64,000 bases of DNA from Streptomyces decoyicus (GCF_019880305.1 NZ_CP082301.1:4216001-4280000); one strand, 5' to 3'; shown: positions 16,762 to 25,872, counted from the first letter of the stretch. Program-made: numbers and translations. Notes: generated by a model from the sequence alone, not told the origin.

Positions 16762-18510
16762 TCAGTGCCGGGCGGACCGGGCGGGTCTGGCGGGCCGGGA
16801 CACATAGGCGCTCAACGAGGTGAAGTCCGGCACCGCCGGCAGGGCCACCCGCCGCCAGCCACGGGCGTAGGCCGGCGGCTTGTGGCCGCCTGCCACGACG
16901 ACGGCGACCGGGCGGCCCGCGCCCAGCCGGGCCAGGCCCGCGGGGGTGATGGTGGCGTCGTGACCGGCGGGCTGACGGGACGCACAGCCCGTCTGATACG
17001 CCACCCGTACCGCTTCCTCACCACTCACCACACAGGGCGGCCGGACGCCGGCCGTGCGCAGCGACTTGGTGATCCGGTCGATCCCGGCCTGGGAGCGTGC
17101 GGTGCTCCGCACCATCTTGTGCGCGATCGCCAGTTGGATGGCCTCGTGGCCGGTCAGCGCGAGGACGAGGAGGGCCACCGCCCAGGCGTGCCCGTGGCGC
17201 GGCAGGCGGGTCAGCCAGTACAGGAACCAGGCGGCGGGCATCATCAGCAGCGCGTAGGCGGGCAGCAGGAAACGCGGGGCGGCGTAGTCCACCGTCAGGA
17301 GGTAGGGGGCGGCGAGGCAGAGGCCGACCAGAGCCGGGAGGACGACGGGGGACGGTCCGTACCGGTGCAGCGGGCCACGCGGATCGCGGAGGCGCACCAC
17401 GGGCCAGGCGGGACCGGAGCCGTACCGCCCGTCTGCGGGCCCGGGGTCGCCCGCCGGGTCCGGTACGAGGCTGCCCGGCCGGATGGGCGCCAGCCCGAGG
17501 GGGTGCCAGGCACCGCTGCGCGCCGCGGGCCCGTACCCGTGCAGCGCGCGGGGCTCGCGCACGCGCAGCACCGCCCACACCGCTCCGGCGACCGCCAGCG
17601 GCAGCACCAGCCACCACACCGCCGTCACCGGATGTTCCCAGGCCAGATGGCAGGGGCGGCACAGCGTCTTGCCCTGGAGCGCCCGTGCGTGGTCGTCGAA
17701 GGACAGATGCCAGCCGAGGCCGCCCTGGATCTGCCCGGCCCGCCGCAGCCGCGCCAGGAGGCCGCCATAGGACAGAGACGCCTCCACGGCCCACTCGGCG
17801 CACCCCAGGGCCAGGCCGGCCGGCAGCGCCAGCAGCACGGCGGGGCGCCGCCAGGCCGGTACGCACAACGCCGCGGCGAAGAGCGGCACGGCCAGCCAGA
17901 CGGCGTCGGTGGGGCGCATCAGGGCGGCCACGGCCACCGCGGCGGCGAGCCCGGCGGCCGCGCCCCGGTCGGCGCGCGGGGCCAGTTGGCGGGACGGCTT
18001 CCGTACGGCCCGCAGGAAGCAGCCGGTGGCGGCGAGCGCGGCGTAGCCGACCCACAGATTGGGCATCGCCTGCGGACCGTAGAAGAGCGTGATCCACAGA
18101 CCGGCGAACAGGGCACCGCCCAGGGCCGGTACGGGGGCGGGCAGCAGGCGCCGCCAGATGCACAGGGTGAGGAAAAGCGCGACGCCGGAGAGCACCGCCA
18201 GGTAGCAGTGCAGCACGGTGGCCGAGGTCGTCAGGGCGGCCACCGGGGCGAGGAGGAGGGTGACGCCGCGGGCGCGCGGGGCGCTGAAGAACGAGGCCGG
18301 CGCATGGGGGTCGACCTGGCTGACGTACACCGTCTCGTCCCATCCCAGGCCGGGGGTGACGAGCGCGGAAGCGAGCAGGCAGGCGGTGAAGACGGCGGCC
18401 ACGGCGGTGAGCCACCACAGATCGCCGGCCGGGACGGGCCGCGTCGTATGGGCCGGCGGCCCCAGGGCGGACCTGGCGGAGAGGAGACTGGCTTGCTGCA
18501 TGGGCACCAC
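16762..18510 (-). CDS. Polytopic membrane protein, possible GT-C (GT39/ArnT-like) glycosyltransferase
   Basis: Protein of 582 residues with about ten membrane helices. After the first helix comes GLGWDETVYVSQVDP, an acidic pair in the first extracytoplasmic loop like that used by lipid-linked sugar transferases. The C-terminal 130 residues form a soluble domain without a recognised fold. These features suggest, without proving, a dolichyl/polyprenyl-phosphate-sugar-dependent transferase. The start could be ATG 18510 or ATG 18501. It lies between metG and aspS but on its own transcript. Confidence 0.65.
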   Translation of the reverse strand: MVPMQQASLLSARSALGPPAHTTRPVPAGDLWWLTAVAAVFTACLLASALVTPGLGWDETVYVSQVDPHAPASFFSAPRARGVTLLLAPVAALTTSATVLHCYLAVLSGVALFLTLCIWRRLLPAPVPALGGALFAGLWITLFYGPQAMPNLWVGYAALAATGCFLRAVRKPSRQLAPRADRGAAAGLAAAVAVAALMRPTDAVWLAVPLFAAALCVPAWRRPAVLLALPAGLALGCAEWAVEASLSYGGLLARLRRAGQIQGGLGWHLSFDDHARALQGKTLCRPCHLAWEHPVTAVWWLVLPLAVAGAVWAVLRVREPRALHGYGPAARSGAWHPLGLAPIRPGSLVPDPAGDPGPADGRYGSGPAWPVVRLRDPRGPLHRYGPSPVVLPALVGLCLAAPYLLTVDYAAPRFLLPAYALLMMPAAWFLYWLTRLPRHGHAWAVALLVLALTGHEAIQLAIAHKMVRSTARSQAGIDRITKSLRTAGVRPPCVVSGEEAVRVAYQTGCASRQPAGHDATITPAGLARLGAGRPVAVVVAGGHKPPAYARGWRRVALPAVPDFTSLSAYVSRPARPARSARH

Positions 18511-18633
18511 AGTGCGTGCCGTGCCGGGGCCCGGCCACAGGAGTGCGGCGGACGGGGCATGCGGGCCGTGTCGGGGCCCGTTCCGGCGCGCACACCGCGG
18601 CCGTCCGCCCGACAGCGAAGGGGCCGGGGCGGC

Positions 18634-18647
18634 GTTTCACGTGAAAC
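18634..18647. other. parS site in a 34-bp perfect palindrome
   Basis: GTTTCACGTGAAAC at the centre of a perfect inverted repeat spanning 18624-18657, extendable to 18621-18660 with one G-T pair. It lies just after the aspS stop, so its transcript could fold into a strong terminator hairpin as well as serving ParB. Confidence 0.93.
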
Positions 18648-18691
18648 GCCGCCCCGGTCCGTTGCGGGGCGGTATCGCCCCTGGGTGATGC

Positions 18692-20455
18692 CTACTTCGC
18701 CTGCGGCTTGCGCAGGGTGAGGTGCAGCTCCTTGAGGCGCGCCTCTTCGACCTCGCTCGGGGCGCCCATCAGCAGGTCCTGGGCGTTGCCGTTGAGCGGG
18801 AAGGCGATGGTCTCGCGGATGTTGGGCTCGTCGGCCAGCAGCATGACGATGCGGTCGACGCCGGGGGCGATGCCGCCGTGCGGCGGGGCGCCGAACTTGA
18901 AGGCGCGGAGCATGCCGCCGAACTCCGCCTCGACGGCCTCCTTGTCGTAGCCGGCGATCGCGAAGGCCTTGTACATGACCTCGGGCTCGTGGTTACGGAT
19001 GGCACCGGAGGACAGCTCGGTGCCGTTGCAGACGATGTCGTACTGCCAGGCCAGGATGTCCAGCGGGTCCTTGGTCTCCAGCGCCTTCAGGCCGCCCTGC
19101 GGCATGGAGAAGGGGTTGTGCGAGAACTCGATCTTGCCGGTGTCCTCGTCCTTCTCGAACATCGGGAAGTCGACGATCCAGCAGAAGCGGAACTCGTCCT
19201 CGACGAAGCGGCCGACGCGCTTGGCGGCCTCGACACGGACCGCGCCCATGATCTTGGAGACCTCGTCGAACTCACCGGCGCCGAAGAAGACGGCGTGGCC
19301 CGGCTTGAGGTCCAGGGCGGCGACCAGCGCCTTGACGTCGTCCTCGGTGAGGAACTTGGCGATCGGGCCGCTGAGCGCGTTTTCTTCGCCCACGCGGACC
19401 CAGGCCAGGCCCTTGGCGCCCTGCTGGACGGCGAAGTCACCCAGCTGGTCGAAGAACTTGCGCGACTGGTCGGCGGTGTCCGGCACGGCCAGGGCACGGA
19501 CGTGCTTGTCGGCGAAGGCCTTGAAGCCGGAGCCCGCGAAGACGTCGGAGACGTCGACCAGCTCCAGCTCGGCGCGCAGGTCCGGCTTGTCGGAGCCGTA
19601 CTTGAGCATCGCCTCGCGGAACGGGATGCGCGGGAAGGGGGAGGTGACCGTGCGGCCCTTGCCGAACTCGGTGAACAGCTCGGTCATCAGCTTCTCGACG
19701 GGCCCGAAGACATCTTCCTGCTCGACGAAGCTCATCTCGATGTCGAGCTGGTAGAACTCGCCCGGCGAGCGGTCCGCACGGGCGTCCTCGTCGCGGAAGC
19801 AGGGCGCGATCTGGAAGTAGCGGTCGAACCCGGCGATCATCAGCAGCTGCTTGAACTGCTGCGGGGCCTGCGGCAGCGCGTAGAACTTGCCGGCGTGCAG
19901 ACGCGAGGGGACCAGGAAGTCGCGGGCGCCCTCGGGGGACGTCGCGGACAGGATCGGGGTCGCCATCTCGTTGAAGCCGAGGGCCACCATCTTGTGCCGG
20001 ATGGCGGAGATGACGGCGGTGCGCAGCATGATGTTGCGGTGCATCCGCTCGCGGCGCAGGTCGAGGAAGCGGTATTCGAGACGCTTCTCTTCGTTGACGC
20101 CGTCGTCCGCGTTGATCGTGAAGGGGATCTGGTCGGCGGCGCCGAGCACCTCGACGTCGGAGACCTCGATCTCCACCTCGCCCGTCGGCAGGTCGGGGTT
20201 GACGTTGTCGGCGCCCCGCGCGCTGACCTTGCCGTCGATACGGACGACGCTCTCCTTGGTCAGGGAGCCGAGGGCCTCGTTGGCGGGGGTGCCGGGGCGG
20301 GCGACGAGCTGAACGAGACCGTAGTGGTCGCGCAGATCGATGAAGAGGATGCCGCCCAGGTCACGTCGATTGTGCAGCCAGCCGCTGAGGCGGACGTCCG
20401 TGTCGACGTCCGCGGCTCGGAGCTCGCCGCAGTTATGGGACCGGTACCGATGCAT
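18692..20455 (-). CDS. aspS: Aspartyl-tRNA synthetase
   Basis: Class II synthetase of 587 residues with the bacterial layout: N-terminal OB fold that reads the anticodon, catalytic core with the GAD insertion, and the motif 3 region GIAPGVDRIVMLL near the C terminus. In the OB fold the sequence reads NRRDLGG; Leu33 occupies the place where non-discriminating enzymes usually have His, so this enzyme may prefer tRNA-Asp alone. That inference rests on one residue. Its promoter must lie in 20456-20731, where two TTGACAT words occur but neither has a clear -10. Confidence 0.97.
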   Translation of the reverse strand: MHRYRSHNCGELRAADVDTDVRLSGWLHNRRDLGGILFIDLRDHYGLVQLVARPGTPANEALGSLTKESVVRIDGKVSARGADNVNPDLPTGEVEIEVSDVEVLGAADQIPFTINADDGVNEEKRLEYRFLDLRRERMHRNIMLRTAVISAIRHKMVALGFNEMATPILSATSPEGARDFLVPSRLHAGKFYALPQAPQQFKQLLMIAGFDRYFQIAPCFRDEDARADRSPGEFYQLDIEMSFVEQEDVFGPVEKLMTELFTEFGKGRTVTSPFPRIPFREAMLKYGSDKPDLRAELELVDVSDVFAGSGFKAFADKHVRALAVPDTADQSRKFFDQLGDFAVQQGAKGLAWVRVGEENALSGPIAKFLTEDDVKALVAALDLKPGHAVFFGAGEFDEVSKIMGAVRVEAAKRVGRFVEDEFRFCWIVDFPMFEKDEDTGKIEFSHNPFSMPQGGLKALETKDPLDILAWQYDIVCNGTELSSGAIRNHEPEVMYKAFAIAGYDKEAVEAEFGGMLRAFKFGAPPHGGIAPGVDRIVMLLADEPNIRETIAFPLNGNAQDLLMGAPSEVEEARLKELHLTLRKPQAK

Positions 20456-20719
20456 CGCTCATCCAAGTCGTCGCGAGTCGAGGTGAGGAGTTGTCGGGAG
20501 AGGGAGAGGAAAAGGAGTACGGGCTCGGATGCCCGGTCGCTCTCCCCGTGGATCACCCGAAAGGCCACCCCAGGATTGACATAACCGCTCCAGGTTACCG
20601 TCCCTGCCCGCTCGTCTTCGTTGACATATACGCATCAGCAGCGCCCGGGGCCGGGGGAGGCTTCCCGACTGGGACGATGGTCACGTCCGGCTCGCTGGTC
20701 GGGCCCCGCCAAAGGCACA

Positions 20720-20725
20720 TAAAGT
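20720..20725 (+). promoter_or_regulatory. -10 hexamer of a likely leaderless transcript
   Basis: TAAAGT ends 6 nt before the ATG of the PP2C gene, and no Shine-Dalgarno is present. This spacing would start the RNA at the initiation codon. Confidence 0.45.
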
Positions 20726-20731
20726 GATGCA

Positions 20732-22885
20732 ATGCGCACCGAGGATCTCCTGGCCGCCATCGCGACCGGCCTGTGGCGCTGGGACAACGCATCGGGACGG
20801 GTGACCCTCGACGCCGAAGCGGCCCGGCTGCTCGGGCTGCCCGCCGCCCCGGTGGAGCTGACCGAGGCCGCGGTGCGCTCCCGTTTTCATCCCGTCGACT
20901 TCGCCGAGATCAACGGGATCGTGCAGCTCGCGGTCGCCGAGAAGACGCTCGCCGAGGCCCGGCTGCGCATCGTGGACGAGCGCGGGCGGGTGCAGCGCAT
21001 CGTCCGCTCCCGCTCCCGCCCCCGGACCGTCGACGGCGGTTTCGAGCTGGTCGGCACCCTTCAGGAGGTGCCCGAGCCACAGCCCGGGACCTCCGCAGCG
21101 CACACCCCGATAACGGGCGACTGGCGCCGTTCGCGCGAGGCGTTCCTGCTGGACGCGGGCCGGGGACTCGCCGAGGCGCGGTCCACCGCCGAGGTGCTGC
21201 GGGTCGCCGCCGGACTGTCGATGCCCGGGTTCATGCCGGACGGGCTGGCGGTCTTCGGCATCGAGGGTGACCGGCTGTCGGTGATCGGCCATCACGGCCA
21301 CCACGCCGACGACGAGCGGCCGTTCGTCGCCATGACGCGGGAGACCGAGTATCCGGCCGCCGAAGTCATCCGCACCGGCCGGGCCATCTATCTGCCCACG
21401 CCCGAGGACTACAGCCGCCGCTACCCCGTCACCTGGCCGCTGGCCGCCCGCTTCCGCCGTACGTCCTGGGCGTTCCTGCCGCTGGTGAACGCGGGCCGGA
21501 CGATCGGCGCCTGGATGGCGGCGTTCGCCCAGCCGGTGGCGTTCACCCCCGACGAGCGCTCGGTGCTGACCACCGTCGCCCGGATGCTGGCCCAGGCGCT
21601 GGCCAGGGCCGGTGTGCAGGAGGAGCAGCAGGAGCTGGCGCTGGGGCTCCAGCGCAGCATGATGCCGACCGTGCAGCCGGACATCCCGGGGATGACGGTC
21701 GCGGCCCGTTATGTCCCGACCGGCGGCGGGCTGGAGGTCGGCGGCGACTGGTACGACATGATCCCGCTGCCGTCCGGCCGGATCGCGCTGGTCATCGGGG
21801 ATGTCCAGGGGCACGACGTACGGGCCGCGGGCCTGATGGGGCAGCTGCGGATCGCGCTGCGGGCCTATGCCTCCGAGGGCCACCACCCCGACGCGGTGCT
21901 CTCCCGCGCCTCCCGGTTCCTGGCCGGGATCAACGAAACCGAGTTCCGCGGCCACGGCGAGGACCAGCGCTTTGCGACCTGCCTCTACATCGAGGTGGAT
22001 CCGGCGACGGGACTGCTGGACATCGCACGGGCCGGCCACCCCGACCCGGCGATCCGGATGAGCGACGGCACGATGCTGGTCCGGCCCACCGCGGGCGGAC
22101 TGCCGCTGGGCATCGTCCCGGACACCGACTACCCCACGACCCGGTTCGTCCTGGAGCCCGGCGAGACCATGATGGTGTGCACCGACGGACTGATCGAGAC
22201 CGGCGGCCACGATCTGGAGACCGGCTGGGCGCGCCTGCGCGACATCATCGAGGCGCATGAGCCCGGCGAGGACGACGAGGGCCTGGAACGGCTCGCCGAC
22301 GCCCTGGTCCAGGCCGTGCACGGGCCGCCCTCGCACCACACCACCGGGCCGCTGGTGGACCGCCGCGAGGACGACATCGCCGTACTGCTGCTCCGCCGCG
22401 AGGGCGACAGCTGCGGGATCGGCACCGGCGGTCTGCTGACCCCGCAGCCCGTACGGCGCACCGTGCTCTCCGTCGCGCAGGCCGAGCCGGAGCGGATAGC
22501 CGAGGCACGCCGTCAGGTCCGCGATGTGCTGCACGACTGGGCCGACCCGGACCAGGTGGACTCGGCGGTGCTGATGGTCTCCGAGATGGTCACCAACGTC
22601 CTGCTGCACACCGACGGGGACGCGCTGCTGGTCGCCGAGATCACCGGCGAGCGAGGCGCCCGGCGCATCCGCGTCGATGTCGCGGACAGCAGCGACGAGC
22701 TGCCGCACCGCCGCTGCCCCGGCGAACTGGCGTCGTCGGGGCGCGGTCTGCTGCTGCTGGAGCTCCTGGCCGGGGCGTGGGGCGTGGATCCGCGCGGGGA
22801 CGGCAAGTCGACGTGGTTCGAGCTCTACGAGGACGCGGGGGACGCGGCGGGTCCGGTGTCACCGGACTCCGAGCCCTCGGCGTAG
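20732..22885 (+). CDS. PAS-GAF-SpoIIE phosphatase fused to an anti-sigma-type ATPase domain
   Basis: Partner-switching regulator of 717 residues. A PAS-like domain (about 1-110) and a GAF domain (about 135-300) sense an unknown signal. A SpoIIE/PP2C phosphatase domain follows, with metal-binding GGDWYDMI, GDVQGHD, TDGLIE and a closing REDDIAVLL. An HATPase_c domain at the C terminus (about 575-700) has N-box SEMVTNVLLH and G-box GRGLLLLE. Known relatives dephosphorylate anti-anti-sigma factors while the ATPase domain phosphorylates them or binds sigma factors. Both activities in one chain suggest self-contained control. No anti-anti-sigma gene is nearby. Confidence 0.92.
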   Translation: MRTEDLLAAIATGLWRWDNASGRVTLDAEAARLLGLPAAPVELTEAAVRSRFHPVDFAEINGIVQLAVAEKTLAEARLRIVDERGRVQRIVRSRSRPRTVDGGFELVGTLQEVPEPQPGTSAAHTPITGDWRRSREAFLLDAGRGLAEARSTAEVLRVAAGLSMPGFMPDGLAVFGIEGDRLSVIGHHGHHADDERPFVAMTRETEYPAAEVIRTGRAIYLPTPEDYSRRYPVTWPLAARFRRTSWAFLPLVNAGRTIGAWMAAFAQPVAFTPDERSVLTTVARMLAQALARAGVQEEQQELALGLQRSMMPTVQPDIPGMTVAARYVPTGGGLEVGGDWYDMIPLPSGRIALVIGDVQGHDVRAAGLMGQLRIALRAYASEGHHPDAVLSRASRFLAGINETEFRGHGEDQRFATCLYIEVDPATGLLDIARAGHPDPAIRMSDGTMLVRPTAGGLPLGIVPDTDYPTTRFVLEPGETMMVCTDGLIETGGHDLETGWARLRDIIEAHEPGEDDEGLERLADALVQAVHGPPSHHTTGPLVDRREDDIAVLLLRREGDSCGIGTGGLLTPQPVRRTVLSVAQAEPERIAEARRQVRDVLHDWADPDQVDSAVLMVSEMVTNVLLHTDGDALLVAEITGERGARRIRVDVADSSDELPHRRCPGELASSGRGLLLLELLAGAWGVDPRGDGKSTWFELYEDAGDAAGPVSPDSEPSA

Positions 22886-23970
22886 TACGCCCGCAGCTCG
22901 TGCAGCACGCCGGTGACGGCGGCGGTCAGCGGTACGGACAGCAGCATGCCGAGGATTCCGGCGACGCTGGCGCCCGCGGTGATCGCCAGCAGCACCGTCG
23001 CCGGATGCATATGGACCGTACGGCTCTGGATCATCGGCTGGAGTACATGCCCCTCCAGCACCTGCACGGCCAGGACGACGCCGAGCGCCCAGAGTGCGAT
23101 GACGAAGCCGCGGTCGGCCAGCGCCACGAGGATCGCCACGGCGCCGGAGATGAAGGCGCCGAGGTAGGGGATATAGGCGCCGACGAAGACCAGCGCCCCC
23201 AGCCCGACGGCGCCCGGCACCCGAAGGATCAGCAGTCCGACGGTGATGCAGATGGCGTCGATCAGGGCGATGAAGGTGGTGCCCCGCATAAAGCCCTCGA
23301 TGGACTGGAAGCCGCGGCGGGCCATCCGCTCCAGCTGCGGTGCGGAGCTGCCGGGCGCCCAGTGGTTCAACGTGCGCACGGCCCTGTCGGAGTCGCGCAG
23401 GAAGAAGAAGGTCAGCAGCAGGGCCAGGACCGCGGCGGCGAGGAACTGGCCGACCGCACTGACACCGGTCAGCAGCCCCGAGGCCGCGGTGCCGCCGAAC
23501 TTGGTGACCAGCCCCTTGGACTTGGAGGCGAGATCGTCGAGCGAGGTACCGGCCGCACCGAAGTGCTGGGAGAGGTCCTTGGCGGCTTGCCGGAGCGAGG
23601 AGATGATCTGGTCGCCGGTGTCGACCAGCGCGCTGATGACGATGTACCCGGCGCCGCCGACCACCAGCACGAGGACGGCACAGGTCAGTCCGGCCGCCAG
23701 CGAACGATTGAGCTTCATCGCCACCAGCCGCCGGTAGAGCGGTCCGAGCAGCCCGCTGCCCAGCAGCGCCAGCAGTACGGGCGTGACCGCCGCGCTCAGT
23801 TCGACACACAGCCACACCACGAGGGCCACCACGGCCGCGATCAGCAGCCCCAGCAGACACCAGGCCCCGGCACGGCGGGCCTGGACCGGCAGCAACGGCT
23901 GCGCGGGCAGTGTCCGTTCAGGCTCGGCGCCGCGCCCTTTTCCATCCGATCCATCCGAGTCGTTTTGCAC
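22825..23970 (-). CDS. AI-2E family transporter (PerM-like permease)
   Basis: Membrane protein of about 381 residues with eight predicted helices in the usual pattern: three N-terminal helices, a soluble stretch (about 90-170), then the helix cluster with GLGALVFVGAYIPYLGAFI and LEGHVLQPMIQSRTVHMHP. Members include TqsA (autoinducer-2 export) and Na+/H+ antiporters; this one is not assignable. The GTG at 23970 is used because the longer frame starts with TTG inside a parS palindrome. Its 3' end overlaps the convergent phosphatase gene by 61 bp. Confidence 0.85.
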   Translation of the reverse strand: MQNDSDGSDGKGRGAEPERTLPAQPLLPVQARRAGAWCLLGLLIAAVVALVVWLCVELSAAVTPVLLALLGSGLLGPLYRRLVAMKLNRSLAAGLTCAVLVLVVGGAGYIVISALVDTGDQIISSLRQAAKDLSQHFGAAGTSLDDLASKSKGLVTKFGGTAASGLLTGVSAVGQFLAAAVLALLLTFFFLRDSDRAVRTLNHWAPGSSAPQLERMARRGFQSIEGFMRGTTFIALIDAICITVGLLILRVPGAVGLGALVFVGAYIPYLGAFISGAVAILVALADRGFVIALWALGVVLAVQVLEGHVLQPMIQSRTVHMHPATVLLAITAGASVAGILGMLLSVPLTAAVTGVLHELRAYYAEGSESGDTGPAASPASS

Positions 23971-24031
23971 CCGGACAGTCCACCACGGCCGAAGGCCCTG
24001 GGCGCGGACCCCGAAACGGGTCAAGGGCGGT

Positions 24032-24045
24032 GTTTCACGTGAAAC
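24032..24045. other. parS site in a 34-bp perfect palindrome
   Basis: GTTTCACGTGAAAC centred in a perfect inverted repeat spanning 24022-24055. It lies after the pirin stop and before the permease start on the same strand, so it may double as the pirin terminator. Confidence 0.93.
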
Positions 24046-24069
24046 ACCGCCCTTGCCGCCGACGCGGCG

Positions 24070-25023
24070 TCAGCGCTCGCCGGCGGGGATCTTCCCGAGC
24101 CGGCCGGCCTGGAAATCCTCGAAGGCCTGGGCCAGTTCGGCATGGGTGTTCATCACGAACGGGCCGTAATGCATCATCGGCTCGCGGATCGGCTGCCCGC
24201 CCAGCAGCACCACCTCGAAGTTCGGGCTCCGCGACTCCTGGGACTCGTCCGCCCGGATCGTGATCGAGTCTCCGGTGCCGAACACGACCGCCTGCCCCAT
24301 CCGGAACGGGCGGCCCTCCGCACCGGCCGAGCCGCTTCCGGCCAGGGCATAGGCGAGGGCGTTGAAGTCCTTGCGCCAGGGCAGGGTGAGCTCGGCGCCC
24401 GGGTTCACCGTCACATGCATCATCGTGATCGGCGTATGCGTGATGCCCGGACCGCTGTGGCCGTCGATGTCGCCGGCGATCAGCCGCACCAGCGCGCCAC
24501 CGTCGCCCGAGGTCAGCAGCTTGACCTGGCCGCCTCCGATGTCCTGGTAGCGAGGGGCCATCATCTTGTCGCTCTTCGGCAGGTTGACCCACAGCTGGAG
24601 GCCGTGGAAGAGCCCGCCGGACGTGACGAGCGACTCCGGCGGCGCCTCGATGTGCAGCAGCCCCGAGCCGGCCGTCATCCACTGGGTGTCGCCGTCGTTG
24701 ATGACGCCGCCACCGCCGTGCGAGTCACGGTGCACGAAGGTGCCGTCGATCAGATACGTGACCGTCTCGAAGCCGCGGTGCGGGTGCCAGGGCGTGCCCT
24801 TGGGCTCTCCGGGCGCGTACTCCACCTCGCCCATCTGGTCCATCATGATGAACGGGTCGAGGTGCTTGTAGTCGATGCCGGCGAACGCCCGGCGCACCGG
24901 GAAGCCCTCGCCCTCGAAGCCGCTGGGAGCGGTGGCAACGGCCAGCACGGGACGAGTGTGTGCCGCGACGGGTGCCGCCACACGGGGCAAGGTCAGCGGG
25001 TTCTCTACGGTCACAGCGGGCAT
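24070..25023 (-). CDS. Pirin-family protein (cupin)
   Basis: Two-domain cupin of 317 residues. The metal-binding set lies in the N-terminal cupin: PWHPHRGFETVTYLIDG, HRDSHGGGG and HIEAPPE. The C-terminal pirin domain contains MMHYGPFVMNT. Bacterial pirins have been reported as quercetin dioxygenases or modulators of central metabolic enzymes. The ATG 25023 is set by a strong GAGGAGG eight bases upstream. A short palindrome just upstream suggests MarR-type control. Confidence 0.93.
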   Translation of the reverse strand: MPAVTVENPLTLPRVAAPVAAHTRPVLAVATAPSGFEGEGFPVRRAFAGIDYKHLDPFIMMDQMGEVEYAPGEPKGTPWHPHRGFETVTYLIDGTFVHRDSHGGGGVINDGDTQWMTAGSGLLHIEAPPESLVTSGGLFHGLQLWVNLPKSDKMMAPRYQDIGGGQVKLLTSGDGGALVRLIAGDIDGHSGPGITHTPITMMHVTVNPGAELTLPWRKDFNALAYALAGSGSAGAEGRPFRMGQAVVFGTGDSITIRADESQESRSPNFEVVLLGGQPIREPMMHYGPFVMNTHAELAQAFEDFQAGRLGKIPAGER

Positions 25024-25046
25024 GACGGCCTCCTCGGTCGTTCGCA

Positions 25047-25059
25047 TCAACTTAGTTGA
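25047..25059. promoter_or_regulatory. Operator-like palindrome upstream of pirin
   Basis: TCAACTTAGTTGA, a perfect 13-bp inverted repeat 24 bp before the pirin ATG. The shape resembles MarR-family operators, which often control pirin genes. No MarR gene is in the window. Confidence 0.5.
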
Positions 25060-25235
25060 ATGGTGAACAACCCGCAAGGCGTGCGGCATTCCCGCGCGTA
25101 TTTCCGCAGGTCGAAGGGGTTGGTCCGGACCGGATCCGGCGCCGACCGGCACACACATCGGGCCGGCCCCCGTCCGGGGCCGGCCCTCGCATCAGCCGCC
25201 GCGGCGGCCATCAGCCATCTGCACAGCAGTGGCGG

Positions 25236-25709
25236 TCAGCCATACATACGCCGCATCGCGAAGTCGACCATCTGCTCCACGGCCTTCGCGTCGAAGACCA
25301 TCCGGTGATCACCTTCCATGTCGAGGACGAACCCGTAGCCGGTCGGCAGCAGGTCGAGCACCTCGGCGCCGGTGATCACGAAGTACTTGGACTCCTTGCC
25401 CGCGTACCGCCGCAGCTCCTTGAGGGAGGTGAACATCGGGATCACCGGCTGCTGGGTGTTGTGCAGCGCCAGGAAGCCGGGGTTGTCGCCACGCGGGCAG
25501 TAGATCTTGGACGTGGAGAAGATGCCCTGGAAGTCCTCGGCCGACATCGAGCCGGTGGTGAAGGCGCGCACCGCGTCGGCGAGGGAGGGCGGGGACGGCT
25601 CGGGATACAGCGGCTGTTCGCCGTAGCCCCCGGGGGCCGCTTGCTGCGGCGGGGGCGGCGCTCCGTACTGCTGCTGCCCTGCACCCGCGTTCTGGTCGTA
25701 GCCGTACAT
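25236..25709 (-). CDS. SseB-domain protein with Gln/Pro-rich head
   Basis: Protein of 157 residues. The first 45 (MYGYDQNAGAGQQQYG, then PPPP and PGGYG) are a Gly/Gln/Pro/Tyr-rich disordered segment. The rest matches the SseB N-terminal domain: VIPMFTSLKELRRYAG, KYFVITGAEVLDLLP and a closing RMYG. The family's role in actinobacteria is not known. It opposes the acyl-CoA dehydrogenase gene, with which it shares a promoter region, and it follows the pirin gene on the same strand after a 210-bp gap. Confidence 0.82.
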   Translation of the reverse strand: MYGYDQNAGAGQQQYGAPPPPQQAAPGGYGEQPLYPEPSPPSLADAVRAFTTGSMSAEDFQGIFSTSKIYCPRGDNPGFLALHNTQQPVIPMFTSLKELRRYAGKESKYFVITGAEVLDLLPTGYGFVLDMEGDHRMVFDAKAVEQMVDFAMRRMYG

Positions 25710-25783
25710 GCGCCACAGCGTACTGAGTCGGCGATTCGCCGGGGGACGCTCGTCACAGATGGGCGGTAGGGGTTGCTTCTTAT

Positions 25784-25818
25784 TACCGGTGGGTAGCATC
25801 ATCGTAGGCACTTGCTAC
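25784..25818. promoter_or_regulatory. Operator-like dyads upstream of acyl-CoA dehydrogenase
   Basis: TACCGGTGGGTA (25784-25795) carries TACC/GGTA arms. GTAGCA (25793-25798) and TGCTAC (25813-25818) form a second perfect 6-bp dyad. Both lie between the divergent SseB-domain and acyl-CoA dehydrogenase genes. A TetR-type fatty-acid regulator would be the obvious candidate; none is encoded nearby. Confidence 0.45.
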
Positions 25819-25872
25819 TTGCTGGTATTGCGTTTGAGGTCCTCCCTCCCGAACCCTTACGGAGCCGTATCC

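Noticed and set aside
23971..24024. Upstream TTG start for the AI-2E permease
   Set aside because: It would place the coding start inside a 34-bp parS palindrome; a later GTG is more likely.
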